From assembly GCA_947626185.1 (NCBI GenBank), contig CANQRD010000007.1, forward strand, positions 1 to 46,135: DNA of 46,135 bases. Direction: 5' to 3'. The notes under the pieces were generated by a model, which was given only the letters and a program-made list of their open reading frames with translations, searched no databases and was not told the origin of the DNA. The translations under genes were made by a program, and so were the position numbers. This document shows, one piece after another, positions 17,792 to 26,174 of this stretch. The DNA comes from an uncultured Flavobacterium sp. GTDB taxonomy: Bacteria; Bacteroidota; Bacteroidia; Flavobacteriales; Flavobacteriaceae. Each line of letters begins with the position of its first letter. Within the stretch, counting starts at the first letter, position 1.

Positions 17792-18802
17792 TTAAAATAT
17801 ATTCACCTCAGCTTCTAAATGAATATTAAAAATAGCAAGTACCTCTTTTTGAATACTTTCTGATAGTTTTTTTATTTCAATTCCTTTTGCGTTACCATAA
17901 TTTACAAGTACAAGTGCCTGTTTTTCGTGCACGCCCGCATCGCCTACTCGATATCCTTTAAATCCAGCCGTTTCAATAAGCCATCCTGCAGGAATTTTAA
18001 CTTCCTCTTCATCGATGATGTAATGAGGAACATTAGGGTATGATTGCTGTATTTTTTTTAAAATAGTTGTTGAAACAATTGGGTTTTTAAAAAAACTTCC
18101 ACTATTTCCTATCTTAGCCGGATCTGGTAATTTACTATTTCTAATCGAAATTACAGCATTACTTACATCTTTAATTGTTGGATTTGTGATATTTTGTTTT
18201 TCTAATTCATTTAAAATTACTCCATAATCAGTATGTAATACATGATATTGTTTACTCAATTTAAAAACTACTGATAAAATGATATATTCATTTTTCAACT
18301 CTTTTTTAAATATACTTTCTCTATAACCAAATTGACAATCTTGGTTTGAAAATTTTTTTATTTCCAACGTTTCAATATTCAACGCTTTACAACTTACCAT
18401 TGTATCTTTTATTTCTACGCCATAAGCACCAATATTTTGTACTGGTGTTGTACCTACATGCCCAGGTATTAAAGATAGGTTTTCTAATCCACCATAATTA
18501 TGCTCAATCGTCCACATCACAAAATTGTGCCATACTTCACTGGCAGCAGCTTCTACCCAAATATGATCTTCTGTTTGTTTTATTACATTTATTCCTTTTA
18601 AGTTTAATTGCAAAACAGGAATTTCTATATCATTTGTAAGCAACATATTACTTCCACCACTCAACACAAAAAAATCTTTAACTGTATAATTTTGTATTGC
18701 TTTCTTCAATTCATCAATGGTATTAATGGCTATAAACTGTTTAGCTATAACGTCTAAACCGAATGTATTGTACTTCTTAAGTGATATATTTTGTTGAATC
18801 AT
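17792..18802 (-). CDS. murB: UDP-N-acetylenolpyruvoylglucosamine reductase
   Basis: FAD-dependent reduction of UDP-GlcNAc-enolpyruvate to UDP-MurNAc, the second committed step of peptidoglycan synthesis. FAD-binding motifs: FFVLSGGSNMLLTND (~45) and SLIPGHVGTTPVQNIGAYGVEI (~115). The C-terminal domain includes GNSGSFFKNPIVS (catalytic Ser region), IPAGWLIETAGFKGYRVGDAGVHEKQALVLVN and a terminal HLEAEVNIF (catalytic Glu). At 336 aa it is the E. coli-type long MurB. It follows recF after 20 bp and is probably co-transcribed with it. Confidence 0.96.
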   Translation of the reverse strand: MIQQNISLKKYNTFGLDVIAKQFIAINTIDELKKAIQNYTVKDFFVLSGGSNMLLTNDIEIPVLQLNLKGINVIKQTEDHIWVEAAASEVWHNFVMWTIEHNYGGLENLSLIPGHVGTTPVQNIGAYGVEIKDTMVSCKALNIETLEIKKFSNQDCQFGYRESIFKKELKNEYIILSVVFKLSKQYHVLHTDYGVILNELEKQNITNPTIKDVSNAVISIRNSKLPDPAKIGNSGSFFKNPIVSTTILKKIQQSYPNVPHYIIDEEEVKIPAGWLIETAGFKGYRVGDAGVHEKQALVLVNYGNAKGIEIKKLSESIQKEVLAIFNIHLEAEVNIF

Positions 18803-18822
18803 TTTAAGTAATTATGTAGTAA

Positions 18823-19905
18823 CTAGTCTATTTTAAAAATCTTGAAATCTTGATGAATAGAATTCAATAAAGCTTCCGTTCTATCCAAATGTGTATCGGT
18901 AATAAACATTTGACCAAATGTATCAATATTTACCAATTCTAAAATTTGCCGTACTCGATTTTCATCCAATTTATCAAAAATATCATCAAACAATAAAATT
19001 GGCGCTATCTCGTGTTTCTTTTTCAAAAATTCAAATTGTGCCAACTTCAATGCAATTAAATACGATTTTTGCTGTCCTTGCGAACCAAATTTCTTTATCG
19101 GATTATCCTTTAACAAAAACACTAAATCATCTTTGTGTATTCCTACTGAAGTATATTGCAATGCTCTGTCTTTATTAACATTCAAAGCCAGAAGCTCTTC
19201 AATTGATGTTGAAGCCAACTGTGATTCATACACAAGTTGTACCTGATCTTTATTTCCGGTAATTAATTGATGATACTGATTAAAAACAGGAATAAACTCC
19301 TCTAAAAAATTTTGTCGAATGGTATAAATTGGTGTAGAAACCTGACAAATTTGCTCATCGTAAATTGATAAAGTATCCTTATCAAAATAGTTGTGTAAAG
19401 CAAAGTTTTTTAGCAGTGCATTTCTCTGTTGAATTAATTTTTGATGCTGAATAAGCAGTTGCAAATAATTAGGATTAAGCTGAGAGATAACACTATCTAA
19501 AAACTTTCTTCTTGTTTCGCTTCCTTCAATAATCAAATCACTATCAGAAGGCGAAATAATAACCAAAGGAATAAATCCGAAATGATCGGAAATTCGCTCG
19601 TAGTTTTTATTATTTCTCTTCAACACCTTCTTTTGTCCTTTTTTAAGGCTACACAATATATGTTCGCTTTGATTGTCTTTTACAAATTTCCCATCTACAA
19701 CAAAAAAATCAGCTCCATGACGAACATTTTGCCCTGCAATCGGATTAAAATAGCTCCTTCCATGAGCAATATAATAAATAGCATCTAGTATATTTGTTTT
19801 ACCAACGCCATTTAGTCCTATAAAGCAATTAATTTTTGAGTTAAATTCGAACGATTTATCTTCTATGTTTTTGAAATTAAGAAGATCTAATTTTTTTAAA
19901 TACAC
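18823..19905 (-). CDS. recF: DNA replication and repair protein RecF
   Basis: SMC-like ATPase that, with RecO and RecR, loads RecA at gaps. Walker [28 protein letters not shown] (~30). The ABC signature region is [21 protein letters not shown] and Walker [27 protein letters not shown] is the switch region. The 360-aa length is normal. The ORF start is GTG at 19905, giving the common N terminus [14 protein letters not shown]. It is not next to dnaA/dnaN here but heads a recF-murB unit, divergent from the TPR gene. Confidence 0.95.
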   Translation of the reverse strand: MYLKKLDLLNFKNIEDKSFEFNSKINCFIGLNGVGKTNILDAIYYIAHGRSYFNPIAGQNVRHGADFFVVDGKFVKDNQSEHILCSLKKGQKKVLKRNNKNYERISDHFGFIPLVIISPSDSDLIIEGSETRRKFLDSVISQLNPNYLQLLIQHQKLIQQRNALLKNFALHNYFDKDTLSIYDEQICQVSTPIYTIRQNFLEEFIPVFNQYHQLITGNKDQVQLVYESQLASTSIEELLALNVNKDRALQYTSVGIHKDDLVFLLKDNPIKKFGSQGQQKSYLIALKLAQFEFLKKKHEIAPILLFDDIFDKLDENRVRQILELVNIDTFGQMFITDTHLDRTEALLNSIHQDFKIFKID

Positions 19906-20009
19906 GTTATTATAGACGTTTTTAACGATTAATGGATGTTATTCGTTTATCAGCCCGCAAATTATCAAAAATATTAATAGCAAGCACTTTTATATTACAA
20001 TAAAAATCA

Positions 20010-20017
20010 TATTTTTG
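20010..20017 (+). promoter_or_regulatory. Predicted -7 box (TATTTTTG) of the TPR-ribH unit
   Basis: Exact TAnnTTTG located 23 bp before the ATG of the TPR gene. No convincing -33 element was found. Confidence 0.45.
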
Positions 20018-20039
20018 CCTTTCATTAAACTATTTATAC

Positions 20040-20828
20040 ATGGCAACTTATAATAAAAGAGGTTATAAAGCTCCAAAACCGCAAGACGAAACGGTAGACA
20101 ACGAATTTGATCAATATAGCACAGTGGATGCATCAAACAGTTCAACAGCTGAAGTGTTTAATTCACTTGATATGGGGGCAAATAAAATGGAAAGTTGGGT
20201 GGCAAAAAACCGTAAAGTAATTTTTGGTATTGTTGGTGCTGCTGCTTTATTAGCTATTGGTTATGTTGGTTATGATAAATTTGTGCTTGAACCTAAAAAC
20301 GGAGAAGCTGCTAATGAAATGTTTCAAGCTCAGTCATACTATGACCAGGCTTTTACTACTGATACAAATCAAGAAGAGTTATTTAACTTAGCACTAAACG
20401 GTGGTGAAGGTAAATTAGGTTTCTTAGGAATTATAGAAAACTATAAAGGCACTGCTACCGCTAACTTAGCGCATTATTATGCAGGAACAACTTATCTAAA
20501 CCAAGGAAAATTTAAAGAAGCTATTCAACAACTTGAACAATATAAATTGAGTGATGATGTTGTAGTAGGTGCTTTAGCTTTAGGTGGAATTGGAGATGCT
20601 TTTTCTGAACTTGGACAACAAAAAGACGCTTTAGACTACTATAAAAAAGCAGCTGATTATAATAAAAACGAATTTACAACACCAAGATATTTATACAAAG
20701 CAGGCATTGCTGCATTAGAATTAGGTAATAAAGAAGAAGCAGCAAAATTATTCATCGAAATAAAGAATAATTATCAAGGTGCGATGGAAGCTACTTTAGT
20801 AGAATCATTAATTGGATTGGCTCAATAA
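20040..20828 (+). CDS. Membrane-anchored tetratricopeptide repeat protein (YfgM-like)
   Basis: The N-terminal ~55 residues are polar, followed by one transmembrane segment at ~60-78 (VIFGIVGAAALLAIGYVGY) and a C-terminal TPR domain. Repeat units are visible as ANLAHYYAGTTYLNQGKFKEA, VVGALALGGIGDAFSELGQQKDALDYYKKAA and TPRYLYKAGIAALELGNKEEAAKLF. Topology and size resemble YfgM/PpiD-associated TPR proteins, but I do not claim orthology. It ends 2 bp before ribH, so the two are co-transcribed. Confidence 0.88.
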   Translation: MATYNKRGYKAPKPQDETVDNEFDQYSTVDASNSSTAEVFNSLDMGANKMESWVAKNRKVIFGIVGAAALLAIGYVGYDKFVLEPKNGEAANEMFQAQSYYDQAFTTDTNQEELFNLALNGGEGKLGFLGIIENYKGTATANLAHYYAGTTYLNQGKFKEAIQQLEQYKLSDDVVVGALALGGIGDAFSELGQQKDALDYYKKAADYNKNEFTTPRYLYKAGIAALELGNKEEAAKLFIEIKNNYQGAMEATLVESLIGLAQ

Positions 20829-20830
20829 AT

Positions 20831-21319
20831 ATGGCTACAGCAAATAAAAACTTATCGGAGTACGATAAAACGCAATTGCCTTCTGCGAAAAACTTTAAAG
20901 TAGGGATAGTTGTGTCTAATTGGAATGACACCGTTACAGAAGGTTTATTTGAAGGCGCAAAAAAAACATTGTTAGATTGCGGATTAAGTAAAGAAAATCT
21001 TATCCGTTGGGATGTTCCTGGTAGTTTTGAACTAATTTTTGGTGCAAAACGTATTATTGAGCGTTTTGAAGATCTGGATGCAGTAATCGCTATTGGTTGT
21101 GTAATAAAAGGAGAAACAATGCACTTTGAATTTGTTTGTGAAGGCGTTACTCATGGTATCAAAGATTTAAATTTGATTTCTGACATCCCTGTTATTTTCT
21201 GTGTACTTACAGACAATAATATCGAACAATCGCTAGCACGTAGTGGTGGCGATATGGGCAATAAGGGTGTAGAAGCCGCGGTCACGGCATTGAAAATGAT
21301 AGCATTGAATAATTTGTAA
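20831..21319 (+). CDS. ribH: 6,7-dimethyl-8-ribityllumazine synthase
   Basis: Penultimate step of riboflavin synthesis: condenses the ribityl-amino-uracil intermediate with dihydroxybutanone phosphate. Motifs: VGIVVSNWNDTVTEGLFEGA (substrate-binding aromatic Trp), WDVPGSFELIFGAKRI, AVIAIGCVIKGETMHFEFVCEGVTHGI (catalytic His), PVIFCVLTDNNIEQSLARSGG and MGNKGVEAAVTAL. The 162-aa length is typical of the icosahedral type. No other rib gene is adjacent. Confidence 0.96.
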   Translation: MATANKNLSEYDKTQLPSAKNFKVGIVVSNWNDTVTEGLFEGAKKTLLDCGLSKENLIRWDVPGSFELIFGAKRIIERFEDLDAVIAIGCVIKGETMHFEFVCEGVTHGIKDLNLISDIPVIFCVLTDNNIEQSLARSGGDMGNKGVEAAVTALKMIALNNL

Positions 21320-21323
21320 TATA

Positions 21324-21358
21324 AAAAAGAAGCCTGTTTTAAAAAGCAGGCTTTTTTT
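21324..21358 (+). terminator. Intrinsic terminator after ribH
   Basis: Core stem AAGCCTG / CAGGCTT, extendable by A-T pairs, followed by a run of eight T. It lies 11 bp after the ribH stop. Confidence 0.85.
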
Positions 21359-21406
21359 ATACCACTTTTAGCCATAGTTAAGTTCTCATTTTGACTATTA
21401 ATTGAC

Positions 21407-21414
21407 TAAATTTG
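21407..21414 (+). promoter_or_regulatory. Predicted -7 box (TAAATTTG) of mutL
   Basis: Exact TAnnTTTG, 49 bp before the mutL ATG. The nearest TTG (21391-21393) is only 13 bp upstream, so a -33 box is not assigned. Confidence 0.4.
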
Positions 21415-21463
21415 CATAAACTCCAAAGCGATATTTTAATTTTAAAAAACTTTATTTTTATAA

Positions 21464-23566
21464 ATGTCTAATATTATTCGATTATTACCTGATCATGTTG
21501 CTAATCAAATAGCAGCAGGTGAAGTAGTTCAAAGACCTTCTTCTGTTGTAAAAGAATTAGTAGAAAATGCTGTAGATGCAGGAGCAACCGAAATAAAGCT
21601 TGTGCTAAAAGATGCAGGTAAAACCTTGATTCAAGTGATCGATAATGGGAAGGGAATGAACGAAACGGATGCTAGAATGGCATTTGAACGACACGCAACT
21701 TCAAAAATTAAAAAAGCGGAAGATTTATTCGCTTTACACACCAAAGGTTTTCGTGGAGAAGCTTTAGCCTCCATTGCAGCAATTGCACATGTAGAATTAA
21801 AAACATGCATAGAAGGAAGTGAATTAGGAACGCATATTGTTATTGAAGGATCGACAATTCTTTCTCAAGAACCAACTATTACACCAAAAGGAACTATTTT
21901 TTCGGTAAAAAACCTATTTTATAATATACCCGCTCGTCGAAACTTTTTAAAGTCAGATAATGTTGAATTCAGAAATATTGTAGACGAGTTTGAAAGAATT
22001 ACATTGGTGCATCCTGATATCAATTTCACTTTAATTCACAATGGTAACGAAATTTTCAATTTAGTCAGTACAAATTTGCGCCAGCGAATTGTCAATATTT
22101 TTGGAAACAGAACCAACGAAAAGTTAGTTCCGATTGAAGAAATTACAGAAATTGTAGCAATTAAAGGATTTGTAGGCAAACCCGAATTTGCTAAAAAAAG
22201 CAGAGGAGAACAATTCTTTTTTGTAAACGATCGTTTTATAAGAAGTGGTTATTTACATCATGCTGTTTTAGCAGGTTATGAAGGTTTATTAAAAGAAGGT
22301 ACAAATCCAACGTATTTTATTTACTTAACGGTTCCTATGGATACGATTGATATTAATATTCATCCAACCAAAACCGAAGTAAAATTTGACGATGAACAAG
22401 CGTTATACAGTATATTGCGTTCGGCAATAAAACACAGTTTAGGACAATTTAGCGTTGCTCCTGTATTGGATTTTCAGCGTGATGAAGAATTAGATATACC
22501 ATACGAATTTAAAGACAAAGAAGCAGAAACTCCGTTAGTAGAAATTGACACGATGTTTAATCCGTTTTCAGATAAAATAGGCGGATTTTCTACCGAAGGA
22601 TTCAATCCTTTTAATCAATCTACAACTGAGTTTTCTTCTTCATTTGATAAAGAAGGAGAAGAATATGTATATACCGGGTTTAATCCTTTTGAAGAAAGTA
22701 GTTTTTTAAATACAGAACAAAAAGAAGAAATATTTGAAAGCAAATCTTCTACAAAAGAAACAAAATTCAATGATATAAATTCGTTCGCTAATGAAGGTAG
22801 AAAAGCAGATGAATCGATGTTTTTTTCAAGTAAATCTAATTCTACAGAATTTAAAAAATCTTCTGCCAATGAAATTACTGCTTGGACAGAAGTTTTTGAG
22901 GGTCTAAAAGATAAGGGAAGTAAAATTGACGTAAATGGTTTAGTTTTTGAGCAAGAAACAAACAATGCTTCTTTATTTGATGAAAAAACAGACAATACAT
23001 TTGTTTCTCGTACGTTTCAAATACAAAAAAAATATATTGTAAGTCCTATAAAATCGGGTATGGTTGTTATCAATCAAAGTAGAGCGCATCAACGTATTTT
23101 GTATGAAAACTTCATAAGTAATATGGGAAAAACAGTAGCTGGCTCACAGCAATTATTATTCCCACTAAAAATGTATTATGCACCATATGAAGTAATTTTA
23201 CTGAAAGAAATTAGATCTTCTTTGCATCAAATGGGATTTGATTTTGAAGAAATGAACGAAGACCATGTGATTTTATCTGGCTTGCCGGTAAATGTTGCGG
23301 AAAGTGAAGCTCAGATTGTACTAGACGATTTAATCATGAATTTTCAGGAAGGAATTCCTGAAACAAATTATGTACAAACCGAAAAGATTGCAAAAACACT
23401 AGCTAAAAGTTTAGCTGTAAAATCGGGTACAATTTTAAGTGAATCAGAACAAGAAGGAATAGTTAACGCATTATTTGGATGCAAAGAACCCACTATTTCT
23501 CCATTTTTAAAAGCTACTTTTATTGAAATGAAAGTAGATGATATTGAACGAAAATTTTTATTATAA
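21464..23566 (+). CDS. mutL: DNA mismatch repair protein MutL
   Basis: The N-terminal GHKL ATPase is intact: ELVENAVDAGATEI (catalytic Glu and Asn), VIDNGKGM, TKGFRGEALASIAAI, and the transducer domain HPTKTEVKF. A long acidic, Ser-rich linker (~345-510) with three FNPF motifs follows, then the C-terminal dimerisation domain. The endonuclease motif, DQHA(X)2E(X)4E in active MutL, reads NQSRAHQRILYE here, and the later metal-binding motifs are not recognisable, so nicking activity is doubtful. The 700-aa length is usual. First gene of a mutL-rhomboid-rhomboid-EEP operon; the next ATG overlaps its stop codon. Confidence 0.95.
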   Translation: MSNIIRLLPDHVANQIAAGEVVQRPSSVVKELVENAVDAGATEIKLVLKDAGKTLIQVIDNGKGMNETDARMAFERHATSKIKKAEDLFALHTKGFRGEALASIAAIAHVELKTCIEGSELGTHIVIEGSTILSQEPTITPKGTIFSVKNLFYNIPARRNFLKSDNVEFRNIVDEFERITLVHPDINFTLIHNGNEIFNLVSTNLRQRIVNIFGNRTNEKLVPIEEITEIVAIKGFVGKPEFAKKSRGEQFFFVNDRFIRSGYLHHAVLAGYEGLLKEGTNPTYFIYLTVPMDTIDINIHPTKTEVKFDDEQALYSILRSAIKHSLGQFSVAPVLDFQRDEELDIPYEFKDKEAETPLVEIDTMFNPFSDKIGGFSTEGFNPFNQSTTEFSSSFDKEGEEYVYTGFNPFEESSFLNTEQKEEIFESKSSTKETKFNDINSFANEGRKADESMFFSSKSNSTEFKKSSANEITAWTEVFEGLKDKGSKIDVNGLVFEQETNNASLFDEKTDNTFVSRTFQIQKKYIVSPIKSGMVVINQSRAHQRILYENFISNMGKTVAGSQQLLFPLKMYYAPYEVILLKEIRSSLHQMGFDFEEMNEDHVILSGLPVNVAESEAQIVLDDLIMNFQEGIPETNYVQTEKIAKTLAKSLAVKSGTILSESEQEGIVNALFGCKEPTISPFLKATFIEMKVDDIERKFLL

Positions 23567-24315
23567 TGAGATTAACAGAAGGAGTTAAACAGTTATTAAT
23601 TATAAATATTCTAATGTTTATTGGTTCTTATTTAGTACCGATAAGTTATGAATATTTGGCAATGTATTATTTTGAAAATCCTAAGTTTCAAATTTGGCAA
23701 CCATTTACATATATGTTTATGCATGGTGGTATTATGCATTTACTATTCAATATGTTTGCGTTATATTCTTTCGGTACCGCTATAGAAATGTTTTTTGGCA
23801 CTAAAAAGCTTTATCTTCTAGTATTATTATCAGGTTTAGGAGCTGCTTTAATGCAAATGGGTGTAAGTTATTACTCGGTATCAACAGGTGTAGATCAATT
23901 AGTAAATGCTGGATTTTCTAAGAACGAAATCTATAATTTATTGGCTTCAGGAAGATATTATCCTGCTTGGGAATCGATTTTAAGTTCTTCTGATTTATCC
24001 GCTATGATTAAAGGATATGCAGTAAGTACTGTTGGTATTTCTGGAGGAGTTTATGGTTTATTGGTTGCCTTTGCTTATCTGTTCCCAAATACAGAATTAA
24101 TGATGATGTTTATTCCTGTACCTATTAAAGCCAAGTTCTTTGTTCCTGGAATATTATTAATTGACTTAATTGGAGGAATGACAGGAGGTTTTAGCTTTTT
24201 TGGAGGCGGAACAGGTGTTGCTCACTTTGCCCATATTGGTGGAGCAATTACAGGTTTTTTATTGGTGAAATACTGGAAAGAAAATCAGTTTAAACAAAAT
24301 AGATGGGATTTATAA
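23566..24315 (+). CDS. Rhomboid-family intramembrane serine protease (first copy)
   Basis: Polytopic membrane protease that cleaves single-pass substrates within the bilayer. HGGIMHLLFNMFALYSFG is the conserved HxxxHLxxNM region of TM2, GISGGVYGLLVAF holds the catalytic Ser (GxSG), and VAHFAHIGGAITGFLLV supplies the catalytic His. About six hydrophobic segments fit in 249 aa. An insert of ~50 residues lies between the third and fourth segments. It starts at the last base of the mutL stop codon, so translation is coupled. Substrates are unknown. Confidence 0.94.
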   Translation: MRLTEGVKQLLIINILMFIGSYLVPISYEYLAMYYFENPKFQIWQPFTYMFMHGGIMHLLFNMFALYSFGTAIEMFFGTKKLYLLVLLSGLGAALMQMGVSYYSVSTGVDQLVNAGFSKNEIYNLLASGRYYPAWESILSSSDLSAMIKGYAVSTVGISGGVYGLLVAFAYLFPNTELMMMFIPVPIKAKFFVPGILLIDLIGGMTGGFSFFGGGTGVAHFAHIGGAITGFLLVKYWKENQFKQNRWDL

Positions 24316-24316
24316 G

Positions 24317-25132
24317 ATGAATATTTTGAATGATTTTAAACGACAAATAAATCTTGAAGATAAAGTACAAATAGTAATTATTATCAACATAATTGTGTTT
24401 GTACTATTATACCTTTGTTCAGTTATAGCTCCGGCTATCTATCATTCTATATTTCCATATTTAGCATTGGTTAGTGAAGGATGGAGTACATTATCTAGAT
24501 TTTGGACAATGGTTTCCTACTCTTTTCTACATGCTAATATTTGGCATTTATTGCTAAATATGATTATACTATTTTTTGTAAGTAATTTATTTACTACTTT
24601 TTTTTCGCAAAAACAGTTTTTAACAACTTTTTTTCTTGGGGCTTTTGGAGGTGGATTATTTTATTTTATTAGTTCATTTTTCCTTCCTTTAGGCAGTGCT
24701 TTAGTTGGAGCATCAGCTGCAGTAATGGCACCACTAATCGGTTTAGCTTACTATGCACCTCAAATGGAATTGCGCTTTGCTTTAATTGGCAAAATAAAGA
24801 TGATTTATATTGCTATTTTTATTATAATAATTGACTTGTTTCAATTATCTTCAAGTAATATTGGTGGGCATTTGGCTCATTTAGGTGGTGCTTGTTCAGG
24901 TGTTTTATATATGATCTATTTGAAAAAAGGAATTACTTTAAAGAAAACAAAAAAGAAAAATAAAACACATTTAAAAACCGTTTATGTAAATAAACATACA
25001 AAAGAAAATGAACTACATAGCAACGAAATACAAGCTAAAGTTGATCAAATTTTAGAAAAGATCAGTAAAAGTGGATATGATAGTTTAACTAAGCAAGAAA
25101 AAGACTTTCTTTTTAGACAAGGAAATAAGTAA
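24317..25132 (+). CDS. Rhomboid-family intramembrane serine protease (second copy)
   Basis: Divergent paralogue of the preceding gene. It keeps HANIWHLLLNMIILFFVSN, the Ser motif GASAAVMAPLIG (GASA rather than GISG) and the His segment GGHLAHLGGACSGVLYMI, so the Ser-His dyad is present. A cytoplasmic tail of ~70 residues follows the last membrane segment and is very Lys-rich (KKTKKKNKTHLKT). The C-terminal SKSGYDSLTKQEKDFLFRQ resembles a short element seen in other Bacteroidota rhomboids. It starts 1 bp after the first rhomboid gene. Confidence 0.92.
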   Translation: MNILNDFKRQINLEDKVQIVIIINIIVFVLLYLCSVIAPAIYHSIFPYLALVSEGWSTLSRFWTMVSYSFLHANIWHLLLNMIILFFVSNLFTTFFSQKQFLTTFFLGAFGGGLFYFISSFFLPLGSALVGASAAVMAPLIGLAYYAPQMELRFALIGKIKMIYIAIFIIIIDLFQLSSSNIGGHLAHLGGACSGVLYMIYLKKGITLKKTKKKNKTHLKTVYVNKHTKENELHSNEIQAKVDQILEKISKSGYDSLTKQEKDFLFRQGNK

Positions 25133-25133
25133 T

Positions 25134-26174
25134 ATGAAAAAATTATCGTGGTTTAACAAAATAGTTTTTGTTGGAAATATTGCCTTAGCAGTTGCTACCT
25201 TATTGGGGTATTTACTGCCTTTTTTAGCACCTAAACTTTTCCCTATTCTATCTGTTTTCACTCTTATTCTTCCTTCTTTGTTAACCGCAAACTTAGTTTT
25301 TCTTTTTTATTGGGGAATTCAAATAAAACGGCAAGCTTTTTTGTCACTTCTTATTTTATTAATCGGAGTTACGTTTATCAATAAATTTTATAAAATAAAT
25401 GGTAAGCTAACCGAATCTCATGAAGATGATATTTTATTGATGACTTATAACGTTCGCTTATTCAACTTGTTTAAATGGATTCCTGATGATAATGTGACTC
25501 AAAAAATTCAAGAGTTTATTGAGTTACAAAACCCAGATATTTTGTGCTTACAAGAATTTTCAAAAAACTCAGGAATTAATTTAAAGCAATATCCATATAA
25601 ACATATTATTACTCATGGTGATCGAATAATGACTGGACAAGCTATTTATTCTAAATTTAGAATGATTGACAAAGGAGAAATTAAACTTCCTAATTCAAAT
25701 AACAATGTGATTTTTGCCGATATTGTAATTAAAAAAGATACAATAAGAGTATATAGCATTCATTTGCAATCAATCAGTATTAGTCCAGATATCCATGAAA
25801 AAATTGATGAACAAAAGTCAAAAATGATCTTTAAGAGAATTTCTCGTGCATTTAAAGAACAGCAATTGCAGTCAGAGCTAATTCAATCACACATGAAAGA
25901 TGCATCATTCAGAAAAATTATTTGTGGAGATATGAATAATAGTGCCTTTTCATATGTTTATAGCAATATTAAAAACAATTTAAACGATGCCTTTATTGAA
26001 GCTGGTAGTGGATTTGGGAAAACTTATCATTTTCCTTATTATCCAATGCGCATTGATTATGTATTTACTGACCCAACAATTGAGGTAAAATCATTTGAAA
26101 CGTATTCTGATTTTGTTAATTCAGACCATTATCCTATCGTAACTCGCTTAAATTTAAACAGAGACAATAATTAA
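25134..26174 (+). CDS. Endonuclease/exonuclease/phosphatase-family protein, membrane-anchored
   Basis: Three hydrophobic segments occupy the first ~85 residues, followed by an EEP (DNase I-like) domain: ILLMTYNVRLFNLF, DILCLQEFSK (metal-binding Glu), ICGDMNNSAFSYVYS (catalytic Asp and Asn), RIDYVFTD and the terminal SDHYPIVTRL. All catalytic landmarks are present. The substrate could be a nucleic acid or a phospho-lipid/inositol-like phosphodiester; sequence does not decide. It is the last gene of the mutL operon, 1 bp after the second rhomboid gene. Its stop overlaps the stop of the convergent MFS gene (TTAA). Confidence 0.9.
   Translation: MKKLSWFNKIVFVGNIALAVATLLGYLLPFLAPKLFPILSVFTLILPSLLTANLVFLFYWGIQIKRQAFLSLLILLIGVTFINKFYKINGKLTESHEDDILLMTYNVRLFNLFKWIPDDNVTQKIQEFIELQNPDILCLQEFSKNSGINLKQYPYKHIITHGDRIMTGQAIYSKFRMIDKGEIKLPNSNNNVIFADIVIKKDTIRVYSIHLQSISISPDIHEKIDEQKSKMIFKRISRAFKEQQLQSELIQSHMKDASFRKIICGDMNNSAFSYVYSNIKNNLNDAFIEAGSGFGKTYHFPYYPMRIDYVFTDPTIEVKSFETYSDFVNSDHYPIVTRLNLNRDNN

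Noticed and set aside
22615-22995. 126-aa minus-strand ORF in mutL
   Set aside because: It is opposite the Ser/Glu-rich low-complexity linker, which readily gives antisense ORFs.
26171-26174. Overlapping stops of the EEP and MFS genes (TTAA) as a sign of misannotation
   Set aside because: Both reading frames have complete domains to their ends; a 4-bp convergent overlap is ordinary.
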